From assembly GCF_052119705.1 (NCBI RefSeq), contig NZ_JBGQOP010000011.1, positions 33,038 to 97,037 on the forward strand: a stretch of 64,000 nucleotides of DNA, given 5' to 3'. Made by a program: the position numbers and the translations under genes. Below are positions 24,821 to 33,115 of this stretch, piece after piece. Every line of letters begins with the position of its first letter. Position 1 is the stretch's first letter. Origin of the DNA: Oceanimonas sp052119705 (GTDB lineage: Bacteria > Pseudomonadota > Gammaproteobacteria > Enterobacterales > Aeromonadaceae). Under the pieces are notes generated by a model. The model was given only the letters and a program-made list of their open reading frames with translations. It had not been told where the DNA came from and did no database searches.

Positions 24821-26941
24821 CTAACTAGTTAAAAAGCCAATGGGCTTACTTTGGTCGGCGGTTTTTAGGCTGTGCTCTTGCTGCAAGCCTGCCAATAAAC
24901 TGTCTGGGCTGAGCTTTTCGCCCATCACCTTATGACGGCGTGCCACTGTGGCAAAATCCCCGGGCGTTAATTGGCTGAGCTTGCACAGTAGCGGATATAA
25001 GTGCGCCACTTTTTGTTCATAAAATTGCTGATTGATGTTCAAGCCTGAGCCCAAGCTTAAGCACTGGCTCAATCCAAGCTGGGTATTAAAATATTGCCAT
25101 GCTTGCTCAGTATTAAAAAAATTAAAACGAATTTTAAAATCAAAACGGCGTAAGGCGGCGCTGTCTAAATGACTCATAAAGTTAGTGGCCATCACTAGAA
25201 TACCGTTATATTGCTCCATTTGAACCAATAACTCATTGATCTGACTCACTTCCCAGCTACGTACCGCACCGGCGCGATTAGCTAATAAGCTATCTGCCTC
25301 ATCGATTAATAGCACTCCGCCACACTCGGTAGCTTCAGCAAAGGCGGCCGCTAGCTTTTGTTCGGTGCCGCCTAAATAGGCATCGAGTAAGTCGGAGGCT
25401 TTTTTGGCGACTAAAGGCTTATTTAAGCTAGCGGCTAAATGACGAGCCAAGGCCGTTTTTCCGGTGCCCGGTGGGCCGAATAAACAAATGCGCCCCATGC
25501 CGCTGCGGGCTAAGCCTTCGATCATAGGCGTTAATAGCATGTCGGTTGCGCACAGGGCTGGATTAAATAAACAGGGCGTGACCGCCTGATTTAAGCGCTG
25601 CCAACGAAAACCTAAGGCTTGGTATAAGTTTGCTAATAACTCTTCCATGGCGGCCTCTATTTTTTCTGCTTTGCGATAACCCAATTTGCTCACTACCTTG
25701 GCGGCGCGCGCTAAATGCGCGGGCTGCAGCTGTGGCTGTTTGGCCAGTTGCGCTAACCAAGGCTGGCTGACGTTTAAAGAGCCGAGCAAGCGCTTGGCGA
25801 TATTAAGCCGAGCCGTGGTGGTGAGTTCAGGCATAGCCAGCACCAAATCAAAGCGGCGAATAAAGGCGGCGTCTAATTCTGAAATATCATTGCTTAGCCA
25901 AAAAGCGGGGCGCGGGTTTTCTTCAAGCAGGCGGTTCACCCACGCCTTTTGACCTTGGCTGATGCGCTCATTAAACACATCTTCTACTTCATCAAACAGC
26001 ACTAGGCTGTGAGCGTTGGTGCGTAGCACTTGCTGACAGATCTGGTAGCGGGCAAAACGCTCGCGGCCGTTCAGTGCTTCACCCTGCAGATTGGCAAATT
26101 TCACTTCATGTAGAACGCAGCATAAGTGCGCCGCCAGCGCCCGCGTGAGCTCGGTTTTGCCGGTGCCTGGTGCGCCGTAGAGTAAGATATTCACACCGCT
26201 TTGTGGTTTTTGGTTATTACGCGCTAAATAGCGGCTGAGTTGGTCGATAAAAGGCTGCAAATGGGCGAAATCATCAAGCGTTAATACAGTTGGGTGATTG
26301 TGGCTAGAAAACGCCTGCAATAAGCTTAAAGGCCCGTCTTGTTCATAAAGCAGCACGTCTTCGAGGCCTGTCATAAGCGTCAGGCCTTGGCCGTGGTAGG
26401 CGATTTCCACTAAGCCACAGCTCAGTAAGGGGCTGCCTGCAGCCAAAGCACTGGCCACTTGGCGGCGCGGTTGTGCCAGTGCCACGGCTAATAAATTAAC
26501 CAGTTGCTGAGTGCCCACCGTATGGGAATAAAATAAGCCCATGGCTTGGCTAAGGGCATTTTCTTGTTCTATTAAGACTAAAAACGCCACTATTTCTTGG
26601 CTTAGCTCGTTAAGGCCAAGGCTTGCGCCCAACTGCTGCAAGTTAGTGTTAAGCGGGGCCGGTATCACAATGTGGCTACTCTCTAACTCGCTTAAGGCGG
26701 CCTTTAATAGGGACATTATCTGGCTAGGCGTGAGCTCATTTGCCTCCTGATCTGGGGCTAGGGTTTGTAAGAAGTCGTCTAAATCATGGCGGCGTTTGCT
26801 TAAGCCTATTTTTACGCCACCGCCTAATACCAGTAAGCGCAGCGCCCACAGCATAGGCAAGGGCGCATAGCAGGGCTCGGACGTGTTCTTAGGCAGGCTT
26901 TTCTTACGCAAAAATTCAGGAATAGGGCGGGGCGCTGACAT
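24821..26941 (-). CDS. Double-AAA+ ATPase of unknown role
   Basis: 706 aa from the start MSAPRPIPEF at 26941, chosen because GAAGGAG sits just upstream; an in-frame ATG 28 codons earlier lacks one. A helical N-terminal region (1-220) precedes two AAA+ modules: Walker A GAPGTGKTE (about 254) with Walker B LVLFDEVEDVF, and Walker A GPPGTGKTA (about 485) with Walker B VLLIDEADSLL. Both have RRFD arginine-finger regions, so it probably forms a two-tier ring like ClpB/Cdc48/p97. No protease, zinc or nuclease domain is visible. Partner genes may be the WYL regulator and the HEPN-like protein. I do not know its substrate. Confidence 0.75.
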   Translation of the reverse strand: MSAPRPIPEFLRKKSLPKNTSEPCYAPLPMLWALRLLVLGGGVKIGLSKRRHDLDDFLQTLAPDQEANELTPSQIMSLLKAALSELESSHIVIPAPLNTNLQQLGASLGLNELSQEIVAFLVLIEQENALSQAMGLFYSHTVGTQQLVNLLAVALAQPRRQVASALAAGSPLLSCGLVEIAYHGQGLTLMTGLEDVLLYEQDGPLSLLQAFSSHNHPTVLTLDDFAHLQPFIDQLSRYLARNNQKPQSGVNILLYGAPGTGKTELTRALAAHLCCVLHEVKFANLQGEALNGRERFARYQICQQVLRTNAHSLVLFDEVEDVFNERISQGQKAWVNRLLEENPRPAFWLSNDISELDAAFIRRFDLVLAMPELTTTARLNIAKRLLGSLNVSQPWLAQLAKQPQLQPAHLARAAKVVSKLGYRKAEKIEAAMEELLANLYQALGFRWQRLNQAVTPCLFNPALCATDMLLTPMIEGLARSGMGRICLFGPPGTGKTALARHLAASLNKPLVAKKASDLLDAYLGGTEQKLAAAFAEATECGGVLLIDEADSLLANRAGAVRSWEVSQINELLVQMEQYNGILVMATNFMSHLDSAALRRFDFKIRFNFFNTEQAWQYFNTQLGLSQCLSLGSGLNINQQFYEQKVAHLYPLLCKLSQLTPGDFATVARRHKVMGEKLSPDSLLAGLQQEHSLKTADQSKPIGFLTS

Positions 26942-27292
26942 AACAACTCCTTCTTGGATTGGAACCATAAGAGTACAAGTCTTAAACGTCATTTGGTGTC
27001 GCCTGCTATGAGCGGTGAGGAGCAAGGCGTGAATAGTGAGGAGTTAAAGATTGAATAGAAGCAAGGGTCGGCTCGCGATCTGGTTAGTTTCAGTAATCTT
27101 TGCACTCGTGGTGTTGTGGCAGGGCATAGTCGGTGGCTTGGCAGCTTGAGCAATCCATTCGGCTCAAATCATTATGGTCATGATTGCCATCACACGATAA
27201 GTGCTATGCATAGCCCGAAATGTTATTTATGGGCATATGGAATCGATTATATATTCCATAAATGAATAAGTGTCGGAGTTTAAAATAGCATT
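26942..27292. other. 351-bp divergent gap
   Basis: Between the AAA+ gene and the CysB-like gene. A GTGAGGAG...GTGAGGAGTTAAAG run lies at 27012-27046. The remainder (27047-27292) includes an AT-rich zone just before the regulator. A short hydrophobic frame at 27051-27146 is noted but not accepted as a gene. Confidence 0.4.
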
Positions 27293-28225
27293 ATGAATTT
27301 ACAGCAGTTAAGAATAGTGCGCGAAACGGCGCGTCGGCAATTTAATCTCACTGCCGTGTCTGCTGCCTTGTTTACGTCTCAGTCTGGGGTCAGTAAACAC
27401 CTGCGTGACTTAGAAGAAGAGCTGGGCGTGACCTTGTTTGAGCGGCGCGGCAAACGCTTGTTGGGGCTCACCGAAGCCGGTGAAATTGTGCTGGGCTCGG
27501 TGGAGCGCATCATGGCGGAGCTGGATAATATGCGCCACGCCGCCGATCAATTTGTGCACAGCGACAGCGGTAGCCTGCGTATCGCCACCACCCATACTCA
27601 GGCCCGTTATCGCCTACCTGCCTTGTTAAAGCAATTTCAGCAGAGCTTCCCTAAGGTGAAGTTGGTGTTGCACCAGTGTGGGCCCGATGAAATTGTGGAG
27701 CTATTAAAGGCCGGTGAAGTGGACGTGGGTATCGCCACCGAAGGCTTGTTGGCCAATAGCCGCCATTTTGCCTGCTTCCCTTATTACGATTGGCATCACA
27801 GCGTGGTGGTGCCCGATACCCATCCGCTTTGCCAATTAACCTCGCTGACCTTAGCCGACATTGCCGCCTATCCGGTGATCACCTATCACGAAGGCTATAC
27901 CGGGCGAAACAATATCGATGAGGCTTTCCGCCAAGCGGACATTGAGCTGGAGATCGCCATGTCGGCGCTGGATGCGGACGTGATCAAAACCTACGTCGAC
28001 TTAGAATTAGGGATTGGCATCTTAGCCTCCATGGCCTTTGATGAGCGTCGCGATGTGGGCTTAACGCTGCTCGATGGCGGGCATTTGTTTCCTAATAACA
28101 CCACCTATTTGGGTGTGCGCCGCGGTGCCTATTTGCGCAGCTATGTGTATGATTTTTTGAGCTTATGCAGTCATGGCTTAAAGCGAGAAAGTATTGATGA
28201 AGCCATTTTCGGTGTGGTTGAATAA
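27293..28225 (+). CDS. CysB-like LysR-family regulator
   Basis: LysR-type activator, 310 aa. The N-terminal winged helix (LTAVSAALFTSQSGVSKHLR) and the effector domain with IATTHTQARYRLPALLKQF and DVGIATEGL match the CysB/Cbl subgroup, which senses O-acetylserine/N-acetylserine or thiosulfate and activates sulfate assimilation. It faces a sulfate-binding-protein gene whose permease partners are missing. It could be CysB itself or a Cbl-type paralogue; the sequence alone does not decide. Confidence 0.85.
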   Translation: MNLQQLRIVRETARRQFNLTAVSAALFTSQSGVSKHLRDLEEELGVTLFERRGKRLLGLTEAGEIVLGSVERIMAELDNMRHAADQFVHSDSGSLRIATTHTQARYRLPALLKQFQQSFPKVKLVLHQCGPDEIVELLKAGEVDVGIATEGLLANSRHFACFPYYDWHHSVVVPDTHPLCQLTSLTLADIAAYPVITYHEGYTGRNNIDEAFRQADIELEIAMSALDADVIKTYVDLELGIGILASMAFDERRDVGLTLLDGGHLFPNNTTYLGVRRGAYLRSYVYDFLSLCSHGLKRESIDEAIFGVVE

Positions 28226-28248
28226 AGTACCAAGACGTTAACAAACTC

Positions 28249-28272
28249 AAAGGAGGCCTCGGCCTCCTTTTT
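28249..28272 (+). terminator. Terminator of the CysB-like gene
   Basis: AAAGGAGGCC/GGCCTCCTTTTT hairpin. Confidence 0.8.
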
Positions 28273-28298
28273 ATATTGCGGCTGAAAACGATAACTTG

Positions 28299-28508
28299 TT
28301 AAGAGGCCACTACTTGCGGATGGCTGACGGCGTTCCAACATTCATCCCCACTCATCAGGCTGGTGTAGAGCAACAGGCTGCCGATGGAGATCAGCAAGAT
28401 AAAGGTCAAATACAGCAACGAACATCCCAGCGTTAAACCAAAACCGGGTATGACGCACGCACGACGAGAGGCATGAGATATGGAGGCGCTCCGATGAAAG
28501 AGGCCCAA
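28299..28508 (-). pseudogene. cysT: Truncated cysT (sulfate permease) N-terminal fragment
   Basis: The frame contains RRACVIPGFGLTLGCSLLYL, a hydrophobic helix and NAVSHPQVVAS, closely resembling the N-terminus of CysT (SRRVLPGFTLSLGTSLLF ... NPQVVAAYK in E. coli). It stops exactly where CysT would continue into its second membrane segment, so only about 55 residues of a roughly 275-aa permease remain. It lies just downstream of sbp on the same strand, where cysT normally sits; cysW and cysA are absent. Confidence 0.65.
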
Positions 28509-28520
28509 TATGGGCCTCTT
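28498..28520. terminator. Hairpin between sbp and the cysT fragment
   Basis: AAGAGGCCCA/TGGGCCTCTT palindrome. It lies between sbp and the cysT remnant, and could now end the sbp transcript. Confidence 0.5.
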
Positions 28521-28571
28521 GTTGTAGGGATTAAGTATTGTGGAAGTTAAGCGTTGTAGTCAAAGTCGTGC

Positions 28572-29597
28572 TTAACGGTTAGCGAAGCTGGCGAGGATAG
28601 TGTCGAACTTGCCGCCATCACTGAAGTGCACTTTTTGGGCCTTATCCCAGCCACCGAAGATCTCATCGACTTTGAACAGCTTTAATTCGGGAAACTGCTT
28701 GGCAAATTCTTGGCCAATGGCGGCGTTAGACGGGCGATAGTAGTGACGACCGGCTAAGCGCTGCGCATCATCGGAGTACAAGCCTTGCAGGTAAGCCTCG
28801 GCCACCACATCCGTGCCTTTACGCTTCACGTTGGCATCCACTACCGCCACTGGGGGCTCCGCTAATATGCTGATGGAGGGCACCACTATTTCAAATTGTC
28901 CCTTGCCCAGTTTTTCGACCGCTAAGAAGGCTTCATTTTCCCAAGCGATAAACACATCGCCTAAGCCGCGCTGCACGAAGGTATTAGTAGAGGCTCGGGC
29001 GCCGGCGTCGAGCACAGGCACGTTTTTAAACAACTTTTCCACGAACTCGTAAGCGGCTTGCTCGCTACCATATTTGTCTAGCGCATAGCCCCAGGCGGCT
29101 AAGTAGTTCCAACGGGCGCCGCCGGAAGTTTTCGGGTTAGGGGTGATCACAGACACATCTTCACGAACTAAGTCGTCCCAATCTTTGATTTGTTTTGGGT
29201 TTCCTTTGCGTACCAACAACACTATGGTCGAGGTGTAAGGCGAGCTGTTATTACCCAGCTTCGACTGCCAATCTGCCGGAATTAAGTCGGCTTTTTCGCG
29301 CAGTGCATTCACGTCATAGGCCAGTGCCAAGGTGACTACGTCTGCTTTTAGGCCATCGATTACCGCACGGGCTTGCGAGCCTGAGCCGCCGTGGGATTGA
29401 CGAATGGTGACGGTTTGGTCGTGCTCGGCTTGCCACTTATCGCTAAACCACTGGTTATATTCACGATACAGCTCACGAGTAGGGTCGTAAGAGACGTTGA
29501 GTAAGGTAATGGCCTCTGCCGCTAAGCCGTTAAAGGCGGTGACAGACAATAAGCCAGCTAGGGTTAGTTTTTTAAGATTGCGCGTTAATGTAGACAT
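28572..29597 (-). CDS. sbp: Sulfate-binding periplasmic protein
   Basis: Solute-binding protein of a sulfate/thiosulfate ABC importer, 341 aa. Signal peptide LTLAGLLSVTAFNGLAA; mature start AEAITLLNVSYDPTRELY is typical of Sbp/CysP. Sulfate-site sequences QSHGGSGSQARAVIDG and NPKTSGGARWNYLAAW are present. A GGAGCT ribosome binding site precedes the ATG. The usual downstream permease genes are lost except for a cysT scrap, so function requires another CysTWA system elsewhere. Confidence 0.93.
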   Translation of the reverse strand: MSTLTRNLKKLTLAGLLSVTAFNGLAAEAITLLNVSYDPTRELYREYNQWFSDKWQAEHDQTVTIRQSHGGSGSQARAVIDGLKADVVTLALAYDVNALREKADLIPADWQSKLGNNSSPYTSTIVLLVRKGNPKQIKDWDDLVREDVSVITPNPKTSGGARWNYLAAWGYALDKYGSEQAAYEFVEKLFKNVPVLDAGARASTNTFVQRGLGDVFIAWENEAFLAVEKLGKGQFEIVVPSISILAEPPVAVVDANVKRKGTDVVAEAYLQGLYSDDAQRLAGRHYYRPSNAAIGQEFAKQFPELKLFKVDEIFGGWDKAQKVHFSDGGKFDTILASFANR

Positions 29598-29858
29598 GAT
29601 TAGCTCCTGCTGAGTATGGAAATACGTGAGTTAGATTTATTTAAGGAGGCGGTTTTACTGCGTACCTCGGTCTGAAATCCATACTAGGGCAGGGCTTAAT
29701 CTTAAAAAACGATATAAAAAATAGATTCTTATCTTTAAAATGAATAAGCACTTAATGGTATAAGTTAAGCCTTATTACTGTCGTATTTAGCCGGCACGTT
29801 GGCCTGATGGCTAAGCCTTGGCATAATAAAGTCGATAGCCGCTATTGAGGAGAGGATC

Positions 29859-30353
29859 TTGAATCAGACCGAATTGACACTGCCACTCGCCCAACAACTG
29901 GGGGAGCGTTTATTAAGACAAGGCCTGACCATCACCACGGCTGAGTCCTGTACCGGTGGCGGTATTGCTTGTAGTATCACAGACATAGCTGGCAGTTCGG
30001 CCTGGTTTGAGCGCGGTTTCGTTACCTATTCTAACGCCGCCAAAACCGAGATGTTGGGTGTGGACGCCAGTGTGATAGCCAGCCAAGGAGCTGTGAGTGA
30101 AGCGGTAGTGATCGCCATGGCCAAAGGCGCTTGTGCACAAAATGGTGATGACTTAGGCGTGGCGGTAAGTGGTGTAGCGGGCCCAGACGGCGGCAGCCCA
30201 GAAAAACCGGTGGGCACCGTATGGTTGGCCTGTTATCTGGCGAAAGAAGATAAAGTCCACACTCGCTTATTGCAGCTGAAAGGTGATCGCCACGCGGTGC
30301 GCCAGCAAACCATAGTGGCGGCCTTAACCGATTGCTTAGCGTTACTAAGTTAA
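29859..30353 (+). CDS. pncC: Nicotinamide-nucleotide amidase (CinA C-terminal family)
   Basis: PncC/YgaD, 164 aa, deamidates NMN to NaMN in NAD recycling. Family sequences: TTAESCTGGGIACSITDIAG, GFVTYSNAAKTEMLGV and AVSGVAGPDGGSPEKPVGTV. A TTG start at 29859 is used with GGAGAGGA eight bases upstream. It lies directly before recA, as in E. coli, with a small hairpin between. Confidence 0.94.
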   Translation: MNQTELTLPLAQQLGERLLRQGLTITTAESCTGGGIACSITDIAGSSAWFERGFVTYSNAAKTEMLGVDASVIASQGAVSEAVVIAMAKGACAQNGDDLGVAVSGVAGPDGGSPEKPVGTVWLACYLAKEDKVHTRLLQLKGDRHAVRQQTIVAALTDCLALLS

Positions 30354-30420
30354 GCGTTACTAAGTTAAGCTGTGCAGCCATAGGCGAACGGCCTAGGTGC
30401 TAAGCTGCATCAATAACAGA

Positions 30421-30448
30421 GCGACCTTATCTAAACTTAAGGTCGTTT
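30421..30448 (+). terminator. Hairpin between pncC and recA
   Basis: GCGACCTTA/TAAGGTCGT stem followed by a short T-run; probably ends the pncC transcript. Confidence 0.5.
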
Positions 30449-30477
30449 AGCAATCAGCTTTAGATAAATATACAGGC

Positions 30478-30505
30478 TTGATACTGTACGAATAACCAGT
30501 ATACT
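30478..30505 (+). promoter_or_regulatory. recA promoter with LexA (SOS) box
   Basis: -35 TTGATA (30478-30483) and -10 TATACT (30500-30505) with a 16-bp spacer. The spacer is a LexA box: CTGT ACGAATAA CCAG at 30484-30499, seven of eight bases matching CTGT-N8-ACAG and with flanking TA symmetry. LexA bound here would block polymerase. Confidence 0.85.
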
Positions 30506-30549
30506 CGACCTATAAATTTTAGACGCATTAGTTAATCCGCGGAGCACTC

Positions 30550-31623
30550 ATGGATCCAAACAAAGAAAAAGCCCTAGCCGCCGCCCTTGGCCAAATTGAA
30601 AAGCAATTTGGTAAAGGCTCCATCATGCGCTTAGGTGACAACAAAGCCTTGAACATAGATGCCGTTTCTACGGGCTCTTTGTCACTGGATATAGCGCTGG
30701 GTATTGGTGGCTTGCCTATGGGGCGTGTGGTTGAAATTTACGGACCAGAATCCTCCGGTAAAACCACGCTGACGTTGCAAGTGATTGCCGAAGCACAGCG
30801 TGAAGGTAAAGTGTGTGCCTTCGTGGATGCTGAGCATGCGCTAGACCCTCTTTATGCCGCCAAGCTTGGCGTTAACGTCGATGATTTGCTGATTTCTCAG
30901 CCCGATACCGGCGAGCAAGCACTGGAAATTTGTGACATGTTAGTGCGCTCAGGCGCCGTAGACGTGATCATTATCGACTCTGTGGCGGCATTAACGCCTC
31001 GCGCCGAAATTGAAGGCGAAATGGGTGACTCACACGTAGGCCTGCAAGCCCGTTTGATGTCGCAAGCGCTGCGTAAATTGACCGGTAACATTAAAGCCGC
31101 CAACTGCTTGGTGATTTTCATCAACCAGATCCGCATGAAAATCGGCGTTATGTTTGGTAGCCCAGAAACCACCTCAGGCGGTAACGCCTTGAAGTTTTAC
31201 GCTTCTGTGCGCTTGGACATCCGTCGTATTGGTGCCGTGAAAGAGGGCGACGAAATAGTGGGTAACGAAACCCGCGTTAAAGTCGTGAAAAACAAAGTGG
31301 CACCGCCCTTTAGACAAGCCGAGTTCCAGATTATTTACGGCGAAGGTATTTCTAAGCAAGGCGAGCTGATTGAGCTGGGCGTGAAGCACAAGTTTGTCGA
31401 TAAAGCCGGTGCTTGGTACAGCTACCAAGGCGAGAAGATTGGCCAAGGTAAAGCCAACTCTATCAAGTACTTGTTAGAGCATAAGCACATCTCCGATGAG
31501 ATTGAAGCTAAGCTGCGTGACTTGCTGCTGCTTAAACCCGGTGAAGAAAAAGTGAAAGTAGAAGATGCGCCAGGCGCATTGGGTAACCCAGTGGCTGAAG
31601 ACGAAAAAGAAGAAGACTTCTAA
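30550..31623 (+). CDS. recA: Recombinase RecA
   Basis: Strand-exchange ATPase and SOS coprotease, 357 aa. Walker A is GPESSGKT (65-72); the Walker B region is VDVIIIDSVAAL; the L2/DNA-binding segment is GVMFGSPETTSGGNALKFYA. The acidic C-terminal tail (DEKEEDF) is typical. It sits downstream of an SOS-box promoter and is followed by a terminator, then recX. Confidence 0.99.
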   Translation: MDPNKEKALAAALGQIEKQFGKGSIMRLGDNKALNIDAVSTGSLSLDIALGIGGLPMGRVVEIYGPESSGKTTLTLQVIAEAQREGKVCAFVDAEHALDPLYAAKLGVNVDDLLISQPDTGEQALEICDMLVRSGAVDVIIIDSVAALTPRAEIEGEMGDSHVGLQARLMSQALRKLTGNIKAANCLVIFINQIRMKIGVMFGSPETTSGGNALKFYASVRLDIRRIGAVKEGDEIVGNETRVKVVKNKVAPPFRQAEFQIIYGEGISKQGELIELGVKHKFVDKAGAWYSYQGEKIGQGKANSIKYLLEHKHISDEIEAKLRDLLLLKPGEEKVKVEDAPGALGNPVAEDEKEEDF

Positions 31624-31650
31624 CGTTATTTAGAACGACGTTGAACAATC

Positions 31651-31677
31651 AAGGCTGGGAACTCCCGGCCTTTTTTA
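31651..31677 (+). terminator. recA terminator
   Basis: AAGGCTGGGA/TCCCGGCC hairpin with TTTTTT tail. Partial read-through would supply recX transcripts. Confidence 0.8.
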
Positions 31678-31689
31678 TGTGTCTGGAAC

Positions 31690-31962
31690 TGCGTGAGGAG
31701 TGAGGCGTTAAGGGTGAAGGGTTAAACCAACCCCAGAGCTTAAAGGCTTCTTGGCAACGGAAGAACTCTGAACGCACGTAAGAATAGAGATCAGATCCGA
31801 AAGTGATCTTAATAGTTAGATCTAACCCTTAAGGCTTTTATCACTCGTCGCTTGTGAACTATGTCCGTGAGTTTCGTGTTCTTCCGTGGCAAAAATATCT
31901 TTCGATCTTGCTTGGTTTTAGCTCATCCCCTTCACTCTTTTCCCTTCACCCCTTACACTCTA
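31690..31962. repeat. GTGAAG-type runs flanking the MITE copy, recA-recX gap
   Basis: A GTGAGGAGTGAGGCG...GGGTGAAGGG run at 31694-31722 and its inverse-sense counterpart CCCCTTCACTCTTTTCCCTTCACCCC at 31927-31952 (quoted: CTTCACTCTTTTCCCTTCAC) bracket the MITE-like element, giving a large imperfect inverted structure before recX. Confidence 0.5.
31748..31895. mobile_element. MITE-like element, copy B
   Basis: Left terminus GGCAACGGAAGAAC and right terminus GTTCTTCCGTGGC are inverted repeats with few mismatches. The interior shares AATAGAGATCAGATC and TATCACTCGTCGC with copy D at 32631-32800. No coding capacity. Confidence 0.6.
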
Positions 31963-31966
31963 AATC

Positions 31967-32434
31967 ATGATTAAAGACCCAGAAAAACTGACCCAGCAAG
32001 CTTTGTGGCATTCGGCTTTAGGCCTGTTATCGCGCCGTGATCATAGCCGTCTTGAGCTGGCGCAAAAACTGCGGCTACGCCAATTTGATAATGAGCTGAT
32101 CGAAGCCGCCCTCGATAAGTTAGTCGAGCAGCAATGGCTGTGTGATGAACGCTTTGCCCGCATTCAAGTGCGCCAACATGTGTTAAAGAGACACGGCCCT
32201 ATGCGCATTCGCATGGAGCTAAAGCGCAAAGGCGTGGACGAACATATCATTGAGCTGGCATTAGCAGAAGATGAAACTGATTGGTTTGAACAGGCCTTGG
32301 CCTGTTATGAGTCGCGCTTTCGCGGCCGCGAGATTGATGACATTAAAGAGAAGGCCAAACGAGTGCGCTACTTACAAAGTCGGGGTTTTAATAGTGAACA
32401 AGTACGCTACGCGCTAGAAACCGAGCCAGACTGA
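31967..32434 (+). CDS. recX: Regulatory protein RecX
   Basis: Small helical modulator that inhibits RecA filament extension, 155 aa. Typical sequences: LLSRRDHSRLELAQKLRLR, RFARIQVRQHVLKRHGPMRI (quoted in part) and the C-terminal YLQSRGFNSEQVRYAL. It follows recA but is separated by a terminator and a repeat-rich 343-bp gap. No strong ribosome binding site precedes ATG 31967, because the upstream base composition is dominated by a CTTCACCCC repeat. Confidence 0.92.
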   Translation: MIKDPEKLTQQALWHSALGLLSRRDHSRLELAQKLRLRQFDNELIEAALDKLVEQQWLCDERFARIQVRQHVLKRHGPMRIRMELKRKGVDEHIIELALAEDETDWFEQALACYESRFRGREIDDIKEKAKRVRYLQSRGFNSEQVRYALETEPD

Positions 32435-32472
32435 GTAGGTGTCTTCGGCAGCTATCAGTTAAAGGCCAAACC

Positions 32473-32530
32473 ATTTTTGCCGCGGAATCCACGGAAGAAC
32501 ACGGAACAATAGTGATCAAATCTGAAAGTT
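32473..32530. mobile_element. MITE-like element, left half (copy C)
   Basis: TTTTTGCCGCGGAATCCACG through AATAGTGATCAAATCTGAAA matches the left half of the MITE family, then stops abruptly at a GCGCC/ACCAAGC-type repeat. Its matching right half appears 340 bp downstream at 32870-32932, so the copy seems to have been split by insertion. Confidence 0.6.
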
Positions 32531-32592
32531 TAAAGCAGCACCAAGCGCCTAGCACCAAGCTAGACTAAGGGCGGTGTTTATATGTTAGCTTG

Positions 32593-32870
32593 GCGCTTAT
32601 ACCAATCTGTAAAACTAACTGATCAAAACCTTTTTGCCACGGAACCCACGGAAAAATAGTGATCAGATCTGAAAAGACCACGGTATGGGTAAGAGCGAAA
32701 CATCACAACCTGAACGAGAGGAGCTCTTATCATATGCAGTATTGATCACTTGTCGCACGTGAACTTCGTCCGTGCCTTCTGTGTTCTTCCGTGGCAAAAA
32801 TAGTCTTTGATCTTTAGTTTTTGCCTTAATGAAAACCGATCACATACTTACTTTGATTGGTATTAGCGCT
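32593..32870. mobile_element. Second element with ATACCAATC inverted ends, containing MITE copy D
   Basis: GCGCTTATACCAATC at 32593-32607 and GATTGGTATTAGCGC at 32855-32869 are inverted repeats with one mismatch in 15. Between them is a complete MITE-like copy. The whole lies between the left and right halves of another MITE copy. Confidence 0.5.
32631..32800. mobile_element. MITE-like element, copy D (170 bp)
   Basis: Starts TTTTTGCCACGGAACCCACG, ends CTTCCGTGGCAAAAA. Interior blocks AATAGTGATCAGATCTGAAA and TGATCACTTGTCGCACGTG are shared with other copies. No open frame of note. Confidence 0.7.
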
Positions 32871-32932
32871 ATCAATACTTGCCGCCCGTGAACTGCGTCC
32901 GTGATTTCAGAACTTTTTCCGTGGCAGAAATA
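32870..32932. mobile_element. MITE-like element, right half (copy E)
   Basis: TATCAATACTTGCCGCCCGT followed by GAACTGCGTCCGTGA and ending TTCCGTGGCAGAAATA matches the right halves of copies B and D. It is the likely partner of the left half at 32473-32530. Confidence 0.6.
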
Positions 32933-33115
32933 TCCCTAGCTCTTGTCTGTAGCTCTTAAAAGCCCACAGAGGTTACGACGAACTACTTAGCTGTTATTCT
33001 GCTGTTAACTTCCTTAAACGCCGGCAAAAGTCAGGCTGCGTTTTACATTGGCGCAGATACCTTTTAAATTAGCTGGGTTAACGCCTATGAACCGAGTGAT
33101 AGAACAGGATTATCC

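Noticed and set aside
27051..27146. A short plus-strand hydrophobic frame (AIWLVSVIFALVVLWQG) and, opposite it, a Cys/His-rich frame (MDCSSCQATDYALPQHH).
   Set aside because: Each looks like the complement artefact of the other, both lack a convincing start and ribosome binding site, and neither could be favoured.
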